A stretch of DNA of 64,000 bases from Mytilus californianus (taxonomy: Eukaryota; Mollusca; Bivalvia; Mytilida; Mytilidae). Shown here one piece after another: positions 58,501 through 62,214 of the stretch. The notes below the pieces were generated by a model. The model saw only the letters and a program-made list of their open reading frames with translations, was not told where the DNA came from and made no database searches. Where the stretch lies: positions 105,993,088 to 106,057,087 of the forward strand of contig NW_026262734.1 in assembly GCF_021869535.1 (NCBI RefSeq), written 5' to 3'. Both the position numbers and the translations under genes were made by a program. Numbering within the stretch: position 1 is the stretch's first letter; each line of letters begins with the position of its first letter.

Positions 58501-59356
58501 CAAGTTAATGTTTGTATTTGTTTAAAGGGAACAACTTATGAGATTTCAGTGGTATTTAGTATACAGTTGTATTAGTATTGGCACATCTCATTTCCATGGA
58601 GATTGTTTAGCCCTGTACCTTCAGTCATGGTTCATTGACTTTGAATATTTGCATAACTTACATATTAATAAAGTATTGCTATTTTAATTTCAACATTTGC
58701 ATTATCAAAACAACAAATAGGCGAGACATATCTCTGTGTTAACTGTTTATTTAAAACAAAAGTAAAGTATCTCATCAGAGTTTTATTGTATTAACAAAAG
58801 ATATGGTCAAATGTAAGTCTGCTGATGTTCCAAACGATGCACTGACAGACGTCAGTTAACTAAATACCTATCAAGATAATAGTTACTGTTCACAGAATCC
58901 ATATCAATAGTACAGTTATTTTAATCCCGGCGTTCTGACCAAATTCATGGCCCTTCATTCCCCAATGGATACCCTGATTGGCTTCAATGACTTATAGAAT
59001 TTAAAAACAGGTTAGGCAAAAAAAAATGTCAGACTGGCTCAAAGTTTTTTTGAAACCATGATTACTGGATGTTATTCTAAGTCCAAACTATAAGCAGACA
59101 ACAACATCCTGGTTATTTTGTATTCTAACAAGGATTAAACAATCATTTACTGATATTTATCTTTCAGGAAATGATGAATCAGAAGGCTGTAGATAAACTA
59201 AACGCCATATCAGTTGCCACAACACCAAGACCATTGTCACGGTCTTCTAAGACACAAAGTTTGTTGATAAACAGTTTCCATAGCAACAATGGATCAAGTA
59301 GTGTTGTGTATTCACACTGTAGCAAACTTGTCAGAATGTTACAAGGGAAAGGATGA
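11809..59356 (+). CDS. STK36: STK36 (Fused-family serine/threonine kinase), full gene span, 36 coding exons
   Basis: The exons listed separately join in consistent phase to 4,152 nt, encoding 1,383 residues plus stop. Kinase landmarks are the glycine loop GEGSFGKV (11-18), VALK lysine K33, C-helix glutamate E51, catalytic HRDMKPQN (D125), DFG (143-145), GTPLYMSPE (162-170) and a final Arg (R242). The [11 protein letters not shown] and CDFGFAR wording and the following [11 protein letters not shown] are typical of Fused/STK36. A Lys/Glu/Pro-rich linker (about 260-460) leads into an ARM/HEAT-like region with helices such as [14 protein letters not shown] repeats near 1160-1320. In other animals this family acts in motile-cilia central-pair assembly and, in some lineages, Hedgehog signalling; which applies here is not shown by sequence. 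The count uses the last acceptor of the exon 28 array and includes microexon 18. Confidence 0.93.
12041..13080 (+). mobile_element. Pearl-like element with a different ~180-bp core (5 units) and a 3' palindrome
   Basis: It has the same 5' end (TTTTTGTCGAGCCTGCGACT) as the 9905 copy, but the core units are TTAAAGTTTTTCAAATTTTA followed by ATAACTTTCTTAAACTATCC. The right end is the perfect palindrome GGGTTCCGCGGAACCC (13062-13077) followed by TTAC. It lies in STK36 intron 1. Confidence 0.82.
13636..13776 (+). CDS. STK36: STK36 exon 2
   Basis: The 47 residues (29-75) run from VVALKFIPK to the beta4-beta5 region and include the ATP-anchoring lysine K33 and the C-helix REIEIMRNL. It lies between TTTTAG and GTATGA, in phase 0 at both ends. 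Confidence 0.95.
13885..14245 (+). mobile_element. tRNA-derived SINE (family A)
   Basis: A box-A-like GCCTCAGTGGTCTCATGGTA and a box-B-like GGTCATGGGTTCAAACC form the head. The body, with GACTGGTCGGCTCGGAGTC, matches 46835-47185. Confidence 0.7.
14277..15547. mobile_element. hAT-like non-autonomous element (1,271 bp), target duplication ACCAA
   Basis: Ends CAGTGGCGTAGCTTG and CCCTGGCTACACCACTG are imperfect inverted repeats, flanked by ACCAA at 14272-14276 and 15548-15552. A short stretch near 14515-14640 could be a relic of a transposase N-terminus ([20 protein letters not shown]), but this is weak. Confidence 0.75.
16191..16268 (+). CDS. STK36: STK36 exon 3 (kinase hinge)
   Basis: The 26 residues (76-101), [20 protein letters not shown] and on, form the hinge and D-helix start. 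The flanking sites are TTGTCACCAG and GTATTT, and the phase is 0/0. Confidence 0.95.
16615..17200 (+). mobile_element. Pearl-like core repeats, degenerate copy in intron 3
   Basis: About three ~180-bp units with TTCAGTCTGTGGTTAAAGTT and CAATAACTTTGTCAAACCT are related to 12041-13080 and 39853-40349. The termini are not clear. Confidence 0.65.
17903..18082 (+). CDS. STK36: STK36 exon 4 (catalytic loop and DFG)
   Basis: The 60 residues (102-161) include [13 protein letters not shown] (catalytic Asp125) and [12 protein letters not shown] (DFG at 143-145). The acceptor is TTTTTCATTCCAG and the donor GTGAGC. This exon alone identifies the Fused family. Confidence 0.97.
19095..19162 (+). CDS. STK36: STK36 exon 5 (activation segment, SPE motif)
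   Basis: This 68-nt exon encodes [20 protein letters not shown] and on to Leu183, plus two bases of Trp184. The sites are TCTGTTTCAG and GTAAGT. Confidence 0.96.
20215..20441 (+). CDS. STK36: STK36 exon 6 (kinase C-lobe end)
   Basis: It completes Trp184 and encodes residues 185-259 ([20 protein letters not shown], and [17 protein letters not shown] with R242, the conserved Arg of subdomain XI). The kinase fold ends near HSFV. It leaves one base of codon 260. Confidence 0.96.
20458..20667. mobile_element. TA-target MITE (family CTGTAAATTCAG), 16 bp after the exon 6 donor
   Basis: Ends CTGTAAATTCAGAAATTATT and AATAATTTCTGCATTTACAG are inverted; TA precedes the left end. The short ORFs here are MITE sequence. 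Confidence 0.8.
20806..22271. mobile_element. hAT-like non-autonomous element (about 1.46 kb), target duplication TTCTT
   Basis: Left end CAGTGTTCTCCCCAGG (20806) and right end CCTGGGGAGAACACTG (to 22271) are perfect inverted repeats, flanked by TTCTT at 20801-20805 and 22272-22276. There is no transposase. It lies in intron 6. Confidence 0.8.
22760..22920 (+). CDS. STK36: STK36 exon 7 (linker)
   Basis: Residues 260-313 follow the kinase and carry [20 protein letters not shown] and a basic [12 protein letters not shown] helix. The sites are CTTTATAG and GTATGG; it ends in phase 0. Confidence 0.92.
23084..23740 (+). repeat. 49-52-bp minisatellite in STK36 intron 7 (about 13 copies)
   Basis: The unit is of the form AGTTATCTGTTGACCTCCAG followed by CTTACTTCTGATTGGCCATTAACCTC, with the central copies at 49-bp spacing nearly identical. 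No splice site or coding sequence is involved. Confidence 0.9.
24037..24060 (+). CDS. STK36: STK36 microexon 8 (24 nt)
   Basis: Eight codons (SETEGQPY) lie between TTCCTTATAG and a consensus GTAAGT donor, phase 0/0. It is supported only by its splice sites and phase, so it could be optional or a chance pair of sites. Confidence 0.55.
24815..24994 (+). CDS. STK36: STK36 exon 9 (charged linker)
   Basis: The 60 residues (322-381) are Lys/Glu/Pro-rich ([18 protein letters not shown]) and end [10 protein letters not shown]. The sites are TTTTTGACAG and GTAGGT. Confidence 0.9.
25874..25894 (+). CDS. STK36: STK36 microexon 10 (21 nt)
   Basis: Seven codons (DKEPEIE) lie between TTTAACAG and GTAGGT, phase 0/0. 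The acidic composition continues that of exon 9. A MITE-like repeat starts 18 bp downstream. Confidence 0.55.
25913..26186. mobile_element. MITE with GGTGGTACC ends in intron 10
   Basis: GGTGGTACCCAACACC on the left and AGTGTTAGGTACCACC on the right are inverted repeats. A possible relative with TIR-like GGTGGTA/TACCACC lies at about 7635-7830. Confidence 0.65.
26937..26960 (+). CDS. STK36: STK36 microexon 11 (24 nt)
   Basis: Eight codons (LKKNDSYR) lie between ATGTTTTTAG and a consensus GTAAGT, phase 0/0. Evidence is limited to the splice sites and phase. Confidence 0.5.
27722..27889. mobile_element. Palindromic MITE (168 bp, ~50-bp arms) in intron 11
   Basis: GGAGATAAC and TTGTATTTTAAGCTCC on the left face GGAGCTTAAAATACAA and GTTATCTCC on the right, with further pairing inward (AATTGGTGATTT / AAATCACCAATT). 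Confidence 0.78.
28593..28760 (+). CDS. STK36: STK36 exon 12 (linker)
   Basis: The 56 residues (397-452) run [20 protein letters not shown] to NVKLDGE and are rich in Lys/Glu/Arg. The sites are GATTTTGACAG and GTGAGT. Confidence 0.92.
29536..29756 (+). CDS. STK36: STK36 exon 13
   Basis: Residues 453-525 and two bases of Cys526 begin with [20 protein letters not shown] and continue into the first C-terminal helices. The acceptor is GCTGTTGTAG and the donor GTTAGT. Confidence 0.93.
29803..30300 (+). mobile_element. Pearl-like element, third core type, intron 13
   Basis: It begins TTTTTGTCGTGCTTGAGTCA and then GGCGAGACATAGGTATTA, has two to three ~150-bp units with AAGTTTTCTGCTTA, and ends GGCGAGACATATCTCTGTGT. 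Confidence 0.75.
30635..30734 (+). CDS. STK36: STK36 exon 14
   Basis: It completes Cys526 and encodes [20 protein letters not shown] and on to Gln559. The sites are TATTTCCAG and GTTAGT; it ends in phase 0. Confidence 0.93.
31768..32551 (+). repeat. 89-bp tandem repeat spanning the exon 15 acceptor (4 copies, interrupted)
   Basis: Copies of TTTATTTTTAG plus CAA-CCCTGGTGCCAA-like exon bases start at 31779, 31868, 32446 and 32535 (the real exon). Copies 1-2 and 3-4 are each exactly 89 bp apart. Between 2 and 3 two mobile insertions add about 489 bp. Confidence 0.9.
31893..32188 (+). mobile_element. 161-bp-core element (TATACGACCGC terminus) inserted in the exon 15 repeat
   Basis: It starts TATACGACCGCAAAAATTTT, includes GTCGTCTGAAGACACATTGG and one to two core units, and interrupts copy 2 of the 89-bp repeat. 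Further foreign sequence (32222-32414, with GTTGGCGTATGAATACACAA) interrupts the same copy again. Confidence 0.7.
32535..32632 (+). CDS. STK36: STK36 exon 15 (last of four acceptor copies)
   Basis: [20 protein letters not shown] and following residues (560-591) lie after TTTATTTTTAG and end at GTAAGT in phase 2. Three upstream near-copies of this acceptor and the first 16-17 exon bases (31779, 31868, 32446) run into a stop within seven codons, so this copy must be the productive one. Confidence 0.93.
33162..33267 (+). CDS. STK36: STK36 exon 16
   Basis: It completes Val592 and encodes [20 protein letters not shown] and on to Leu627. The sites are CTTTTTTGCAG and GTGAGT. Confidence 0.93.
33882..34032 (+). 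CDS. STK36: STK36 exon 17
   Basis: [20 protein letters not shown] and following residues (628-677) form a helical segment ending EEARLKKLI, plus one base. The sites are TTGACCTGCAG and GTAATA. Confidence 0.92.
34268..34467. mobile_element. TA-target MITE (family CTGTAAATTCAG) in intron 17
   Basis: CTGTAAATTCAGAAATTATT on the left and AACTTCTGAATTTACAG on the right, with TA following. This intact copy allows the nested copy at 61426 to be interpreted. Confidence 0.8.
34926..34943 (+). CDS. STK36: STK36 microexon 18 (18 nt, possibly optional)
   Basis: AA-TGG-GAC-ATA-CTG-GAA-G between TTTCTATAG and a GTAAGA donor adds EWDILE. It starts and ends in the same phase (1/1), so exon 17 also joins exon 19 directly in frame. 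It is a good candidate for a cassette microexon. Confidence 0.5.
36395..36640 (-). mobile_element. tRNA-derived SINE (family B)
   Basis: Read on the minus strand it starts GGTGCCTCGGTGGTGGAGTA, has a box-B-like GTTGTGATTTCTAAACC, the body phrase CTGAAGGTTGGTGGTCTTTG, and ends near GAGAGTGGCCTT. It is related to 44578-44815. Confidence 0.7.
36826..37205 (+). mobile_element. 161-bp-core element (TATACGACCGT terminus) in intron 18
   Basis: TTTTTATACGACCGTATATT is followed by GTCGTCCGAAGACACATTGG and about two core units (GGAATAAGGGGCCAAAAAGA). A perfect inverted repeat follows directly. Confidence 0.78.
37206..37297. repeat. Perfect 25-bp inverted repeat with a 42-bp loop
   Basis: AATTTAAAAGCAGTGTAAGG plus GAGGT at 37206-37230 is matched exactly by its reverse complement at 37273-37297. 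Confidence 0.92.
37416..37645 (+). repeat. Poly(G) tracts with tandem GGGTCAAT...GTGTATTGCACAAA units
   Basis: Three G runs (one about 28 bases) lie next to two copies of GTCAATACGCAACAGCATAG/GTCAATTCGCACAGGCACAG and TGTATTGCACAAA. It has G-quadruplex potential; run lengths may be unreliable in the assembly. Confidence 0.85.
38141..38271 (+). CDS. STK36: STK36 exon 19
   Basis: [20 protein letters not shown] and following residues (684-727) end at GRRK before GTAAAG. The acceptor is TTTTCTTTTAG. An ORF runs on 120 nt into the intron, which would give a truncated protein if retained. Confidence 0.93.
38385..38685 (+). repeat. Degenerate 40-50-bp minisatellite in intron 19
   Basis: About six copies of GTCATGGAGTTCAGAGAAAG plus ACAGANGGGAGCAAACTAAA follow exon 19. 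Confidence 0.75.
38907..39014 (+). CDS. STK36: STK36 exon 20
   Basis: The 36 residues (728-763) are [20 protein letters not shown] and on to NVLK. The sites are ATCATTTTAG and GTAAGT, phase 0/0. Confidence 0.93.
39085..39450 (+). mobile_element. Pearl-like element, fourth core type, intron 20
   Basis: It begins near TCTCAAAAAGCAAGACTTGG and ends GGCGAGACATATCTCTGTGT-CAACAG; the core is like that at 58109-58750. Confidence 0.65.
39767..40466. mobile_element. TA-target MITE split by a pearl-like insertion
   Basis: The left end TA-CTGTAAATTCAGAAATG and right end GAAATTTACAG belong to the CTGTAAATTCAG MITE family, but they lie 700 bp apart instead of ~200 because a pearl-like element (39853-40349) sits between. 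Confidence 0.7.
39853..40349 (+). mobile_element. Pearl-like element with 3' palindrome GGGTTCCATGGAACCC
   Basis: It starts TGTTGAGCCTGCAGAAATGA, has two to three ~180-bp core units and ends with the palindrome at 40325-40340 followed by TTTACAA. It is nested in a MITE. Confidence 0.75.
40578..40676 (+). CDS. STK36: STK36 exon 21
   Basis: The 33 residues (764-796) are [20 protein letters not shown] and on to GILMGK. The sites are GTATTTCAG and GTAATA. The last 28 exon bases plus the donor are repeated 44 bp downstream (40693). Confidence 0.93.
40649..40735 (+). repeat. 44-bp tandem duplication spanning the exon 21 donor
   Basis: TTCTCTGATGGGGATCCTTA and the following GGAAAGGTAAT occur at 40649 and again at 40693 with one substitution in the exon part. 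The second copy lies in the intron. Confidence 0.9.
41131..41225 (+). CDS. STK36: STK36 exon 22
   Basis: [20 protein letters not shown] and following residues (797-827) form an amphipathic helix pair and end at GTAAGT in phase 2. Confidence 0.93.
42259..42322 (+). CDS. STK36: STK36 exon 23
   Basis: It completes Ala828 and encodes [21 protein letters not shown]. The sites are TTTGTATTGTAG and GTTAGT; it ends in phase 0. Confidence 0.92.
42935..43045 (+). CDS. STK36: STK36 exon 24 (first of the donor copies)
   Basis: [20 protein letters not shown] and following residues (850-886) end TDLQQ before GTAAAT. The last ~48 bases and the donor are repeated four more times downstream. Reading past this donor reaches a TAG within seven codons, so this first donor is the productive one. 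Confidence 0.93.
42998..43400 (+). repeat. 95-96-bp tandem repeat spanning the exon 24 donor (5 copies)
   Basis: GAGATGTTACAGG-type exon sequence begins at 43001, 43096, 43192, 43248 and 43344. The 43192 copy has lost 40 bp including its donor. GTAAAT donors remain at 43046, 43141, 43293 and 43389. Confidence 0.92.
43689..44095. mobile_element. TA-target MITE containing a second MITE (43854-44061)
   Basis: Outer ends are CTGAAAATTCAG and CTGAATTTACAG. The inner element has CTTTGGATTCAT and ATGAATCCACAG ends with TA on both sides (43852-43853, 44062-44063). Confidence 0.75.
44578..44815 (-). mobile_element. tRNA-derived SINE (family B), second copy
   Basis: The minus strand reads GAGGCTCAGTTGCCATGTGG, then GAGATTGTGAGTTGGGACCC, and CTGAAGGTTGGTGGTCATTC in the body, as in 36395-36640. 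A truncated 3' part of the same family lies at 53690-53805. Confidence 0.68.
45386..45460 (+). CDS. STK36: STK36 exon 25
   Basis: The 25 residues (887-911) are [25 protein letters not shown]. The acceptor is TATTTTTCAG and the donor GTAAGG; phase 0/0. Confidence 0.94.
46318..46545 (+). CDS. STK36: STK36 exon 26
   Basis: The 76 residues (912-987) begin [20 protein letters not shown] and include an acidic loop [14 protein letters not shown]. The donor is GTTGGT, weaker than the other donors in the gene, and an ORF continues for 51 nt beyond it. Confidence 0.94.
46835..47185 (+). mobile_element. tRNA-derived SINE (family A), second copy
   Basis: Box-B-like GGTCATGGGTTTGATTCC is followed by the body shared with 13885-14245 (GTCAAACCAAAGACTGGACT, AATGACTGGTCAGCTTGAAG). 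It lies in intron 26. Confidence 0.7.
47284..47387 (+). CDS. STK36: STK36 exon 27
   Basis: [20 protein letters not shown] and following residues (988-1021) end SSVYN plus two bases of Gly1022. The donor is GTAAGT. The next acceptor is the 21-copy array. Confidence 0.94.
48118..49853 (+). repeat. 84-bp tandem array, 21 copies of the exon 28 splice acceptor and exon start
   Basis: Each unit holds a TATTATTACAG acceptor, about 50 bases of coding sequence ([16 protein letters not shown]) and a short spacer. Exon-start positions run from 48134 to 49799: 19 intervals of 84 bp and one of 69 bp (a 15-bp deletion near 48943), which sum to 1,665 bp. Units differ at few positions, such as CCAGAG/CTAGAG, ATATT/TTTATT and a CACATGACTGC variant shared by the units near 48656-48745. 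All intervals are multiples of three and no unit has a stop in the exon frame. Confidence 0.97.
49799..49912 (+). CDS. STK36: STK36 exon 28 (shortest form, last acceptor of the array)
   Basis: It completes Gly1022 and encodes [20 protein letters not shown] and on to HQVQ, ending at a GTAAAT donor in phase 2. The first 50 or so bases are a copy of the upstream repeat unit; only here do they continue into unique coding sequence ([16 protein letters not shown]). The same exon can start at any of 20 upstream acceptors (first at 48134) without changing frame, giving exons of 114 to 1,779 nt. Which is used cannot be told from sequence. Confidence 0.85.
50480..50639 (+). CDS. STK36: STK36 exon 29
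   Basis: It completes Gln1060 and encodes [20 protein letters not shown] and on to KCVKEQK (1113). The sites are TTATTATATAG and GTAAGA. Confidence 0.93.
51411..51526 (+). repeat. Partial duplication of the exon 30 acceptor, 80 bp apart
   Basis: GCAGACT(T/G)TATCGCTGTTG and the following CCCAGTGTA appear at 51413 and 51493. The upstream copy reads into TAA after 12 codons. Confidence 0.88.
51497..51635 (+). CDS. STK36: STK36 exon 30
   Basis: [20 protein letters not shown] and following residues (1114-1159) end VFHGSK plus one base. The acceptor is TTTTTTTTGGCAG. A decoy copy of the acceptor and first 27 exon bases lies 80 bp upstream and ends in a TAA. Confidence 0.93.
51992..52115 (+). CDS. 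STK36: STK36 exon 31 (ARM/HEAT-like)
   Basis: [20 protein letters not shown] and then [21 protein letters not shown] (1160-1200) look like an armadillo/HEAT repeat. The donor GTAGGA is the seed of a 12-copy array in the next intron. Confidence 0.94.
52088..52660 (+). repeat. 39-49-bp minisatellite seeded by the exon 31 donor (12 intronic copies)
   Basis: The exon end GTCATATGTATGGTGTACTG and following AAACAAAGGTAGG is echoed by copies of GTCACATGTATTGTGTACTC. Most copies carry AAAGATAGGTAAC in place of the original donor context, while one near 52551 keeps CAAAGGTAGGAAA. Lengths vary with a short ACCGGTA insertion. Confidence 0.9.
52786..52846 (+). CDS. STK36: STK36 exon 32
   Basis: It completes Arg1201 and encodes [20 protein letters not shown], which continues the ARM/HEAT pattern (DxxxNVRK). 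The sites are TTTTTTAAACAG and GTATAG. Confidence 0.93.
53231..53360 (+). CDS. STK36: STK36 exon 33
   Basis: [20 protein letters not shown] and following residues (1222-1264) contain the GNAAYHN motif conserved in STK36 C-termini and end KTKANAA. The sites are TTTCTTCTAG and GTAAGT. Confidence 0.95.
53930..54065 (+). repeat. Dispersed bivalve repeat (GGGGCCAGCCGAAGCCCACC block)
   Basis: GGGGCCAGCCGAAGCCCACC and GTCGGGTTGTTGTCTCTTTG are phrases I recognise as abundant in bivalve genomes. Related fragments occur near 11380-11470, 18830-18945, 31370-31550, 33700-33820 and 56560-56640. Confidence 0.55.
54561..54633 (+). CDS. STK36: STK36 exon 34
   Basis: It completes Ser1265 and encodes [23 protein letters not shown]. 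Together with exon 33 this gives the repeat phrase NAASACGNLG. The sites are TTGTTTTACAG and GTAAGA. Confidence 0.95.
54660..54872 (+). repeat. 23-bp minisatellite in intron 34, left part
   Basis: Copies of TTAGATACACATAGTTATAC with ATA spacers repeat at 23 bp. The same array resumes at 56135 after an inserted element. Confidence 0.9.
54873..56134 (+). mobile_element. pogo/Tigger-like non-autonomous DNA transposon (1,262 bp) with TA target duplication
   Basis: It starts CAGTCGACTCCACTTAATTG and ends in CCGGAATGTACTG, flanked on both sides by TA, and it sits inside the 23-bp minisatellite. Pogo/Tigger ends begin CAGT and contain CTTAA-type motifs, which fits. Subterminal repeats of (C/G)TTAATTGCATA occur several times at both ends and may be transposase-binding sites. 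No transposase ORF is visible. Confidence 0.7.
56135..56485 (+). repeat. 23-bp minisatellite in intron 34, right part
   Basis: It continues the ACACATAGTTATACATATTA array, with some 22-bp variants lacking the CACATAG portion. Confidence 0.9.
56652..56942 (+). repeat. 74-bp tandem repeat spanning the exon 35 acceptor (4 copies)
   Basis: Exon starts lie at 56672, 56746, 56820 and 56894, exactly 74 bp apart. Each unit has TTTTCTTGTTTATTTTAG and 56 exon bases; the first copy has TTTAAG instead of TTTTAG. The unit is not a multiple of three. Confidence 0.95.
56894..56990 (+). CDS. STK36: STK36 exon 35 (last of four acceptor copies)
   Basis: It completes Arg1289 and encodes [20 protein letters not shown] and on to ELKK (1321). 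The acceptor is TTTATTTTAG. Three upstream copies at 74-bp spacing (56672, 56746, 56820) lead to a stop, so only this one yields full-length protein. Confidence 0.94.
57860..57995 (+). repeat. 33-bp minisatellite (about 4 copies) in intron 35
   Basis: TTCTGATATCGGTAACAAAA and following CACTTGTAAAGCG recur at 57894, 57927 and 57960, exactly 33 bp apart. Confidence 0.88.
58109..58752 (+). mobile_element. Pearl-like element, fourth core type, full copy in intron 35
   Basis: It begins CTCGCCTTGACGGTGTCGAA then AAGCGAGACATAGGTATG, has three ~165-bp units (GATATTTGGTATGCAGTTGT), and ends GGCGAGACATATCTCTGTGT. Confidence 0.8.
59168..59356 (+). CDS. STK36: STK36 exon 36 (terminal, stop TGA)
   Basis: [20 protein letters not shown] and following residues (1322-1383) form a Ser/Thr-rich tail ending [10 protein letters not shown] before TGA. 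The acceptor is TATCTTTCAG. Confidence 0.93.
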   Translation, partial: EMMNQKAVDKLNAISVATTPRPLSRSSKTQSLLINSFHSNNGSSSVVYSHCSKLVRMLQGKG

Positions 59357-60740
59357 TTTATTCAGAAAAATAGGATAATATTGCACATAATAAATAATGA
59401 GTCACATGATGTAATATCATGTGACTGACATGTGATGACCTTGGAGTAAACGAAACGAAAAGTGTCACATATAAAGATGCAAGACCAAAGGAAGCTAGAA
59501 GATCTATGCATACATTTAAATGTCCATCCAATCATTTTTGTATTGTCAGTATATGAGAAACCGTCCAGTATATTATTTTCTTTTTATTGTTCATACAAGA
59601 CATATATATATGTGTTAATGAGATACCGTCCAATCTATGTTTTTACTATCACAGTACATATCACAATATTGTATATTATGTCAAAAAAACATGTTTACAA
59701 AATGGTAAAAGGGATATTTTTGGATGTTCGGATTTCTATATCATTTAACAGTTCTTTTTCTACTGTAATAGATTTAGGTTGTTTTTGTTATGTTATTGTT
59801 ATGAATATTCATCTTTTAAAAGGTTTTTTTTCATAACCAATTTTTATAAACACTTTTACTCAATACATTGTATAACTATTAGAAACGAATTATATGAGAA
59901 ATCATCAATGGAAAAAGCTCTCAAAAATTTATCAAGACAAAGAAACAATTAATTGTTGATAAAAAGGTATATATGCAACTGGAACTTCTTGTTGGTACTT
60001 AAGTTAATATAAATCTAGATTATAATGCAATTGGTTTGTAATGACTATTTTGATTGGACAACATCATATCTTTTGCTGTTGTAAATTCCATGGTTAACCA
60101 TCTGTAACAATGAGAAGCAGCCATTTTGAATTTAGGAATTTATTGGTATGCTATTTCTTCACTGATAAACATAATAATCAAAACAATAATTTCCCACCTT
60201 AAAATCACCTTCATTCGGATGTGTACTTCAATTCCAAAACCTTCCAGCGTTTCCAATTGGCACCAGAATTATACCTATCAAGTCGGACTGTAAATGGTCA
60301 TAGACAAGAACAAAGTTTCGTGAAATTTTCTATCTATCTAATTTTTACAACAAAATAATGACAAATGGAATGTCTTAATTGCATTAGAATTGAGATGATT
60401 CTTATGTATTTTAAGCTTGGTCAAGGTAAAAAAAATACCTGTTTACCTAGCTCTGTGGTGCCTCATTTATAGGTAAACTCTATTTCCTACAGTAAAACCT
60501 ACATTTTACTTAGGCCCAATTTAAAATACTATACAGTTATCTCTTAATAAATTAACAATCAATTAACATACTAGTCTTACATGTGAATTACATAAATAGT
60601 TTTCCTGATTCATGTTCTATTCATCTTCATAAACTGAGTAAATTATGTCAAGATAATAAAGTGCTTAGTTTAAAATTGATATTCATTTATTGAAGTAAGG
60701 TTTATTGTTTTTAATTGTTCTATCGCAATAAAATTAAGCC
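59357..60740 (+). other. STK36: STK36 3' UTR region with candidate poly(A) signals
   Basis: An AATAAA occurs at 59389, only 33 nt after the stop, and further AATAAA-type signals occur near 60648 and 60727. Which is used cannot be decided from sequence. The AT-rich ORF at 59462-59836 looks like non-coding sequence. Confidence 0.4.
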
Positions 60741-61420
60741 CTGTTCTAGAAGAGATAATTTTATGGAGAATTGAACGTCATTAGAATATGGGGGGAAAAG
60801 GAGATTTGGTATGATGGCCAGTGAAACAAATATCAACCCAAGACCTAAGTAAGAGAATGTAAACAGCTATAGTCCTCTAACAATGAGCAAAACTCATACT
60901 GTATAGGAAACTATAAAAAAAAACTTTGGCATGACAAAATGGACTTACTTCAAATATTTTATTGTTTACTGTCAGTTTATATCAGTAAAGCACCACCCTT
61001 CTTAGTTTTAACGAAGTGAAAAATTCATGGCCTTATTTTTTGAGAATTACAAGGATAATAATGCCTTACAGGAAATAATTTACTAATTTACAGCTAACAA
61101 TGCACTTTCATTGAAAAGAAATCTCTGATTTATTGGTAACATCTATTTGACTTGCCCCAAATAATTAATTTGAACAAATGTTTTTTTTTACCTTTGCAGT
61201 AAACAAAAATCTGAACCGACTTTGAATAATAGTATTGCTTCTTATCATACTCCCCTCTTCCTATACAATCATGCTAAGTTGCTCCATAATTCCAGGGCTT
61301 TGTGACGATAATTGAGAAGTTATCAGAGGTGTCAGGATATGTTTATCAGCAACGTCAAAATGTGAGACCAGAACTTATGCTTATTTCTGACAGGACAACC
61401 AAGCATAAAAAAGTCAAAAA
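59837..61420. other. Intergenic AT-rich DNA: nothing recognised
   Basis: Beyond the possible 3' UTR ends I see no exon, repeat family or RNA gene here. Confidence 0.5.
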
Positions 61421-61425
61421 AATTA

Positions 61426-61805
61426 CTGTAAATTCAGAAATTATTGCGAGGTTTTTATAAATGCGAATTATGCGACTGAGTGAGTATCGCAATACTGTAA
61501 ATTCAGAAATTATTGCGATGTTTTTATTATTGCGAAAAATGCGACAGGGTTATAATCGCAATAATTTAAACACGCATTTTGAAAGTTTTTATGTGAATTA
61601 AACAGGACTTTTCTCAATATCGCAAAAATTAAAACCGCATTTTAGTCTAAAATGACAAAATCGCAATAATAAATGCACGCAATAATTTCTGAATTTACAG
61701 TAATAAGAACTCGCATTCCTGACATCACAATAATTAATCTGGCATTTTTGTTCATTTTTCAAAAATCGCAATAATAAGTGCACGCAATAATTTCTGAATT
61801 TACAG
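61426..61805. mobile_element. TA-target MITE with a same-family MITE inserted (61495-61700)
   Basis: Outer and inner elements both have CTGTAAATTCAGAAATTATT and AATAATTTCTGAATTTACAG ends. The inner copy is flanked by TA at 61493-61494 and 61701-61702. Confidence 0.88.
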
Positions 61806-62214
61806 TATCAGAATTACTTTATTGAGTTTTCTGTGCATAGATATTGTAAAATATTACCCACTGGACACAATGTGACTTGCAACTGATATTTAAGAATATC
61901 CTTAATATAATGTATGCATATCAGTTTGACTCCCATAAGTAACTTTCTATTTGTTGGCAGCATTTTTTGTTATGCTTAAAAATCGTAATTTTATTTACCT
62001 CATTGATGGTTTTTATTGTCGAAATAAGAAATAATCATCGTATTTTTTCATATATTAATAAAAACAATTAATTTATCATAGTTTTGTTTTGTTTAACTGT
62101 AGCAGCCTACTGATTAAATGTCAGAAAATTTAATTAAAGTAAGACGAAAAGGATGTCCAACTATAATCAAAATAAAATCAGTTAATGTGATAAATGTATA
62201 ACTAGAGAGCATGA

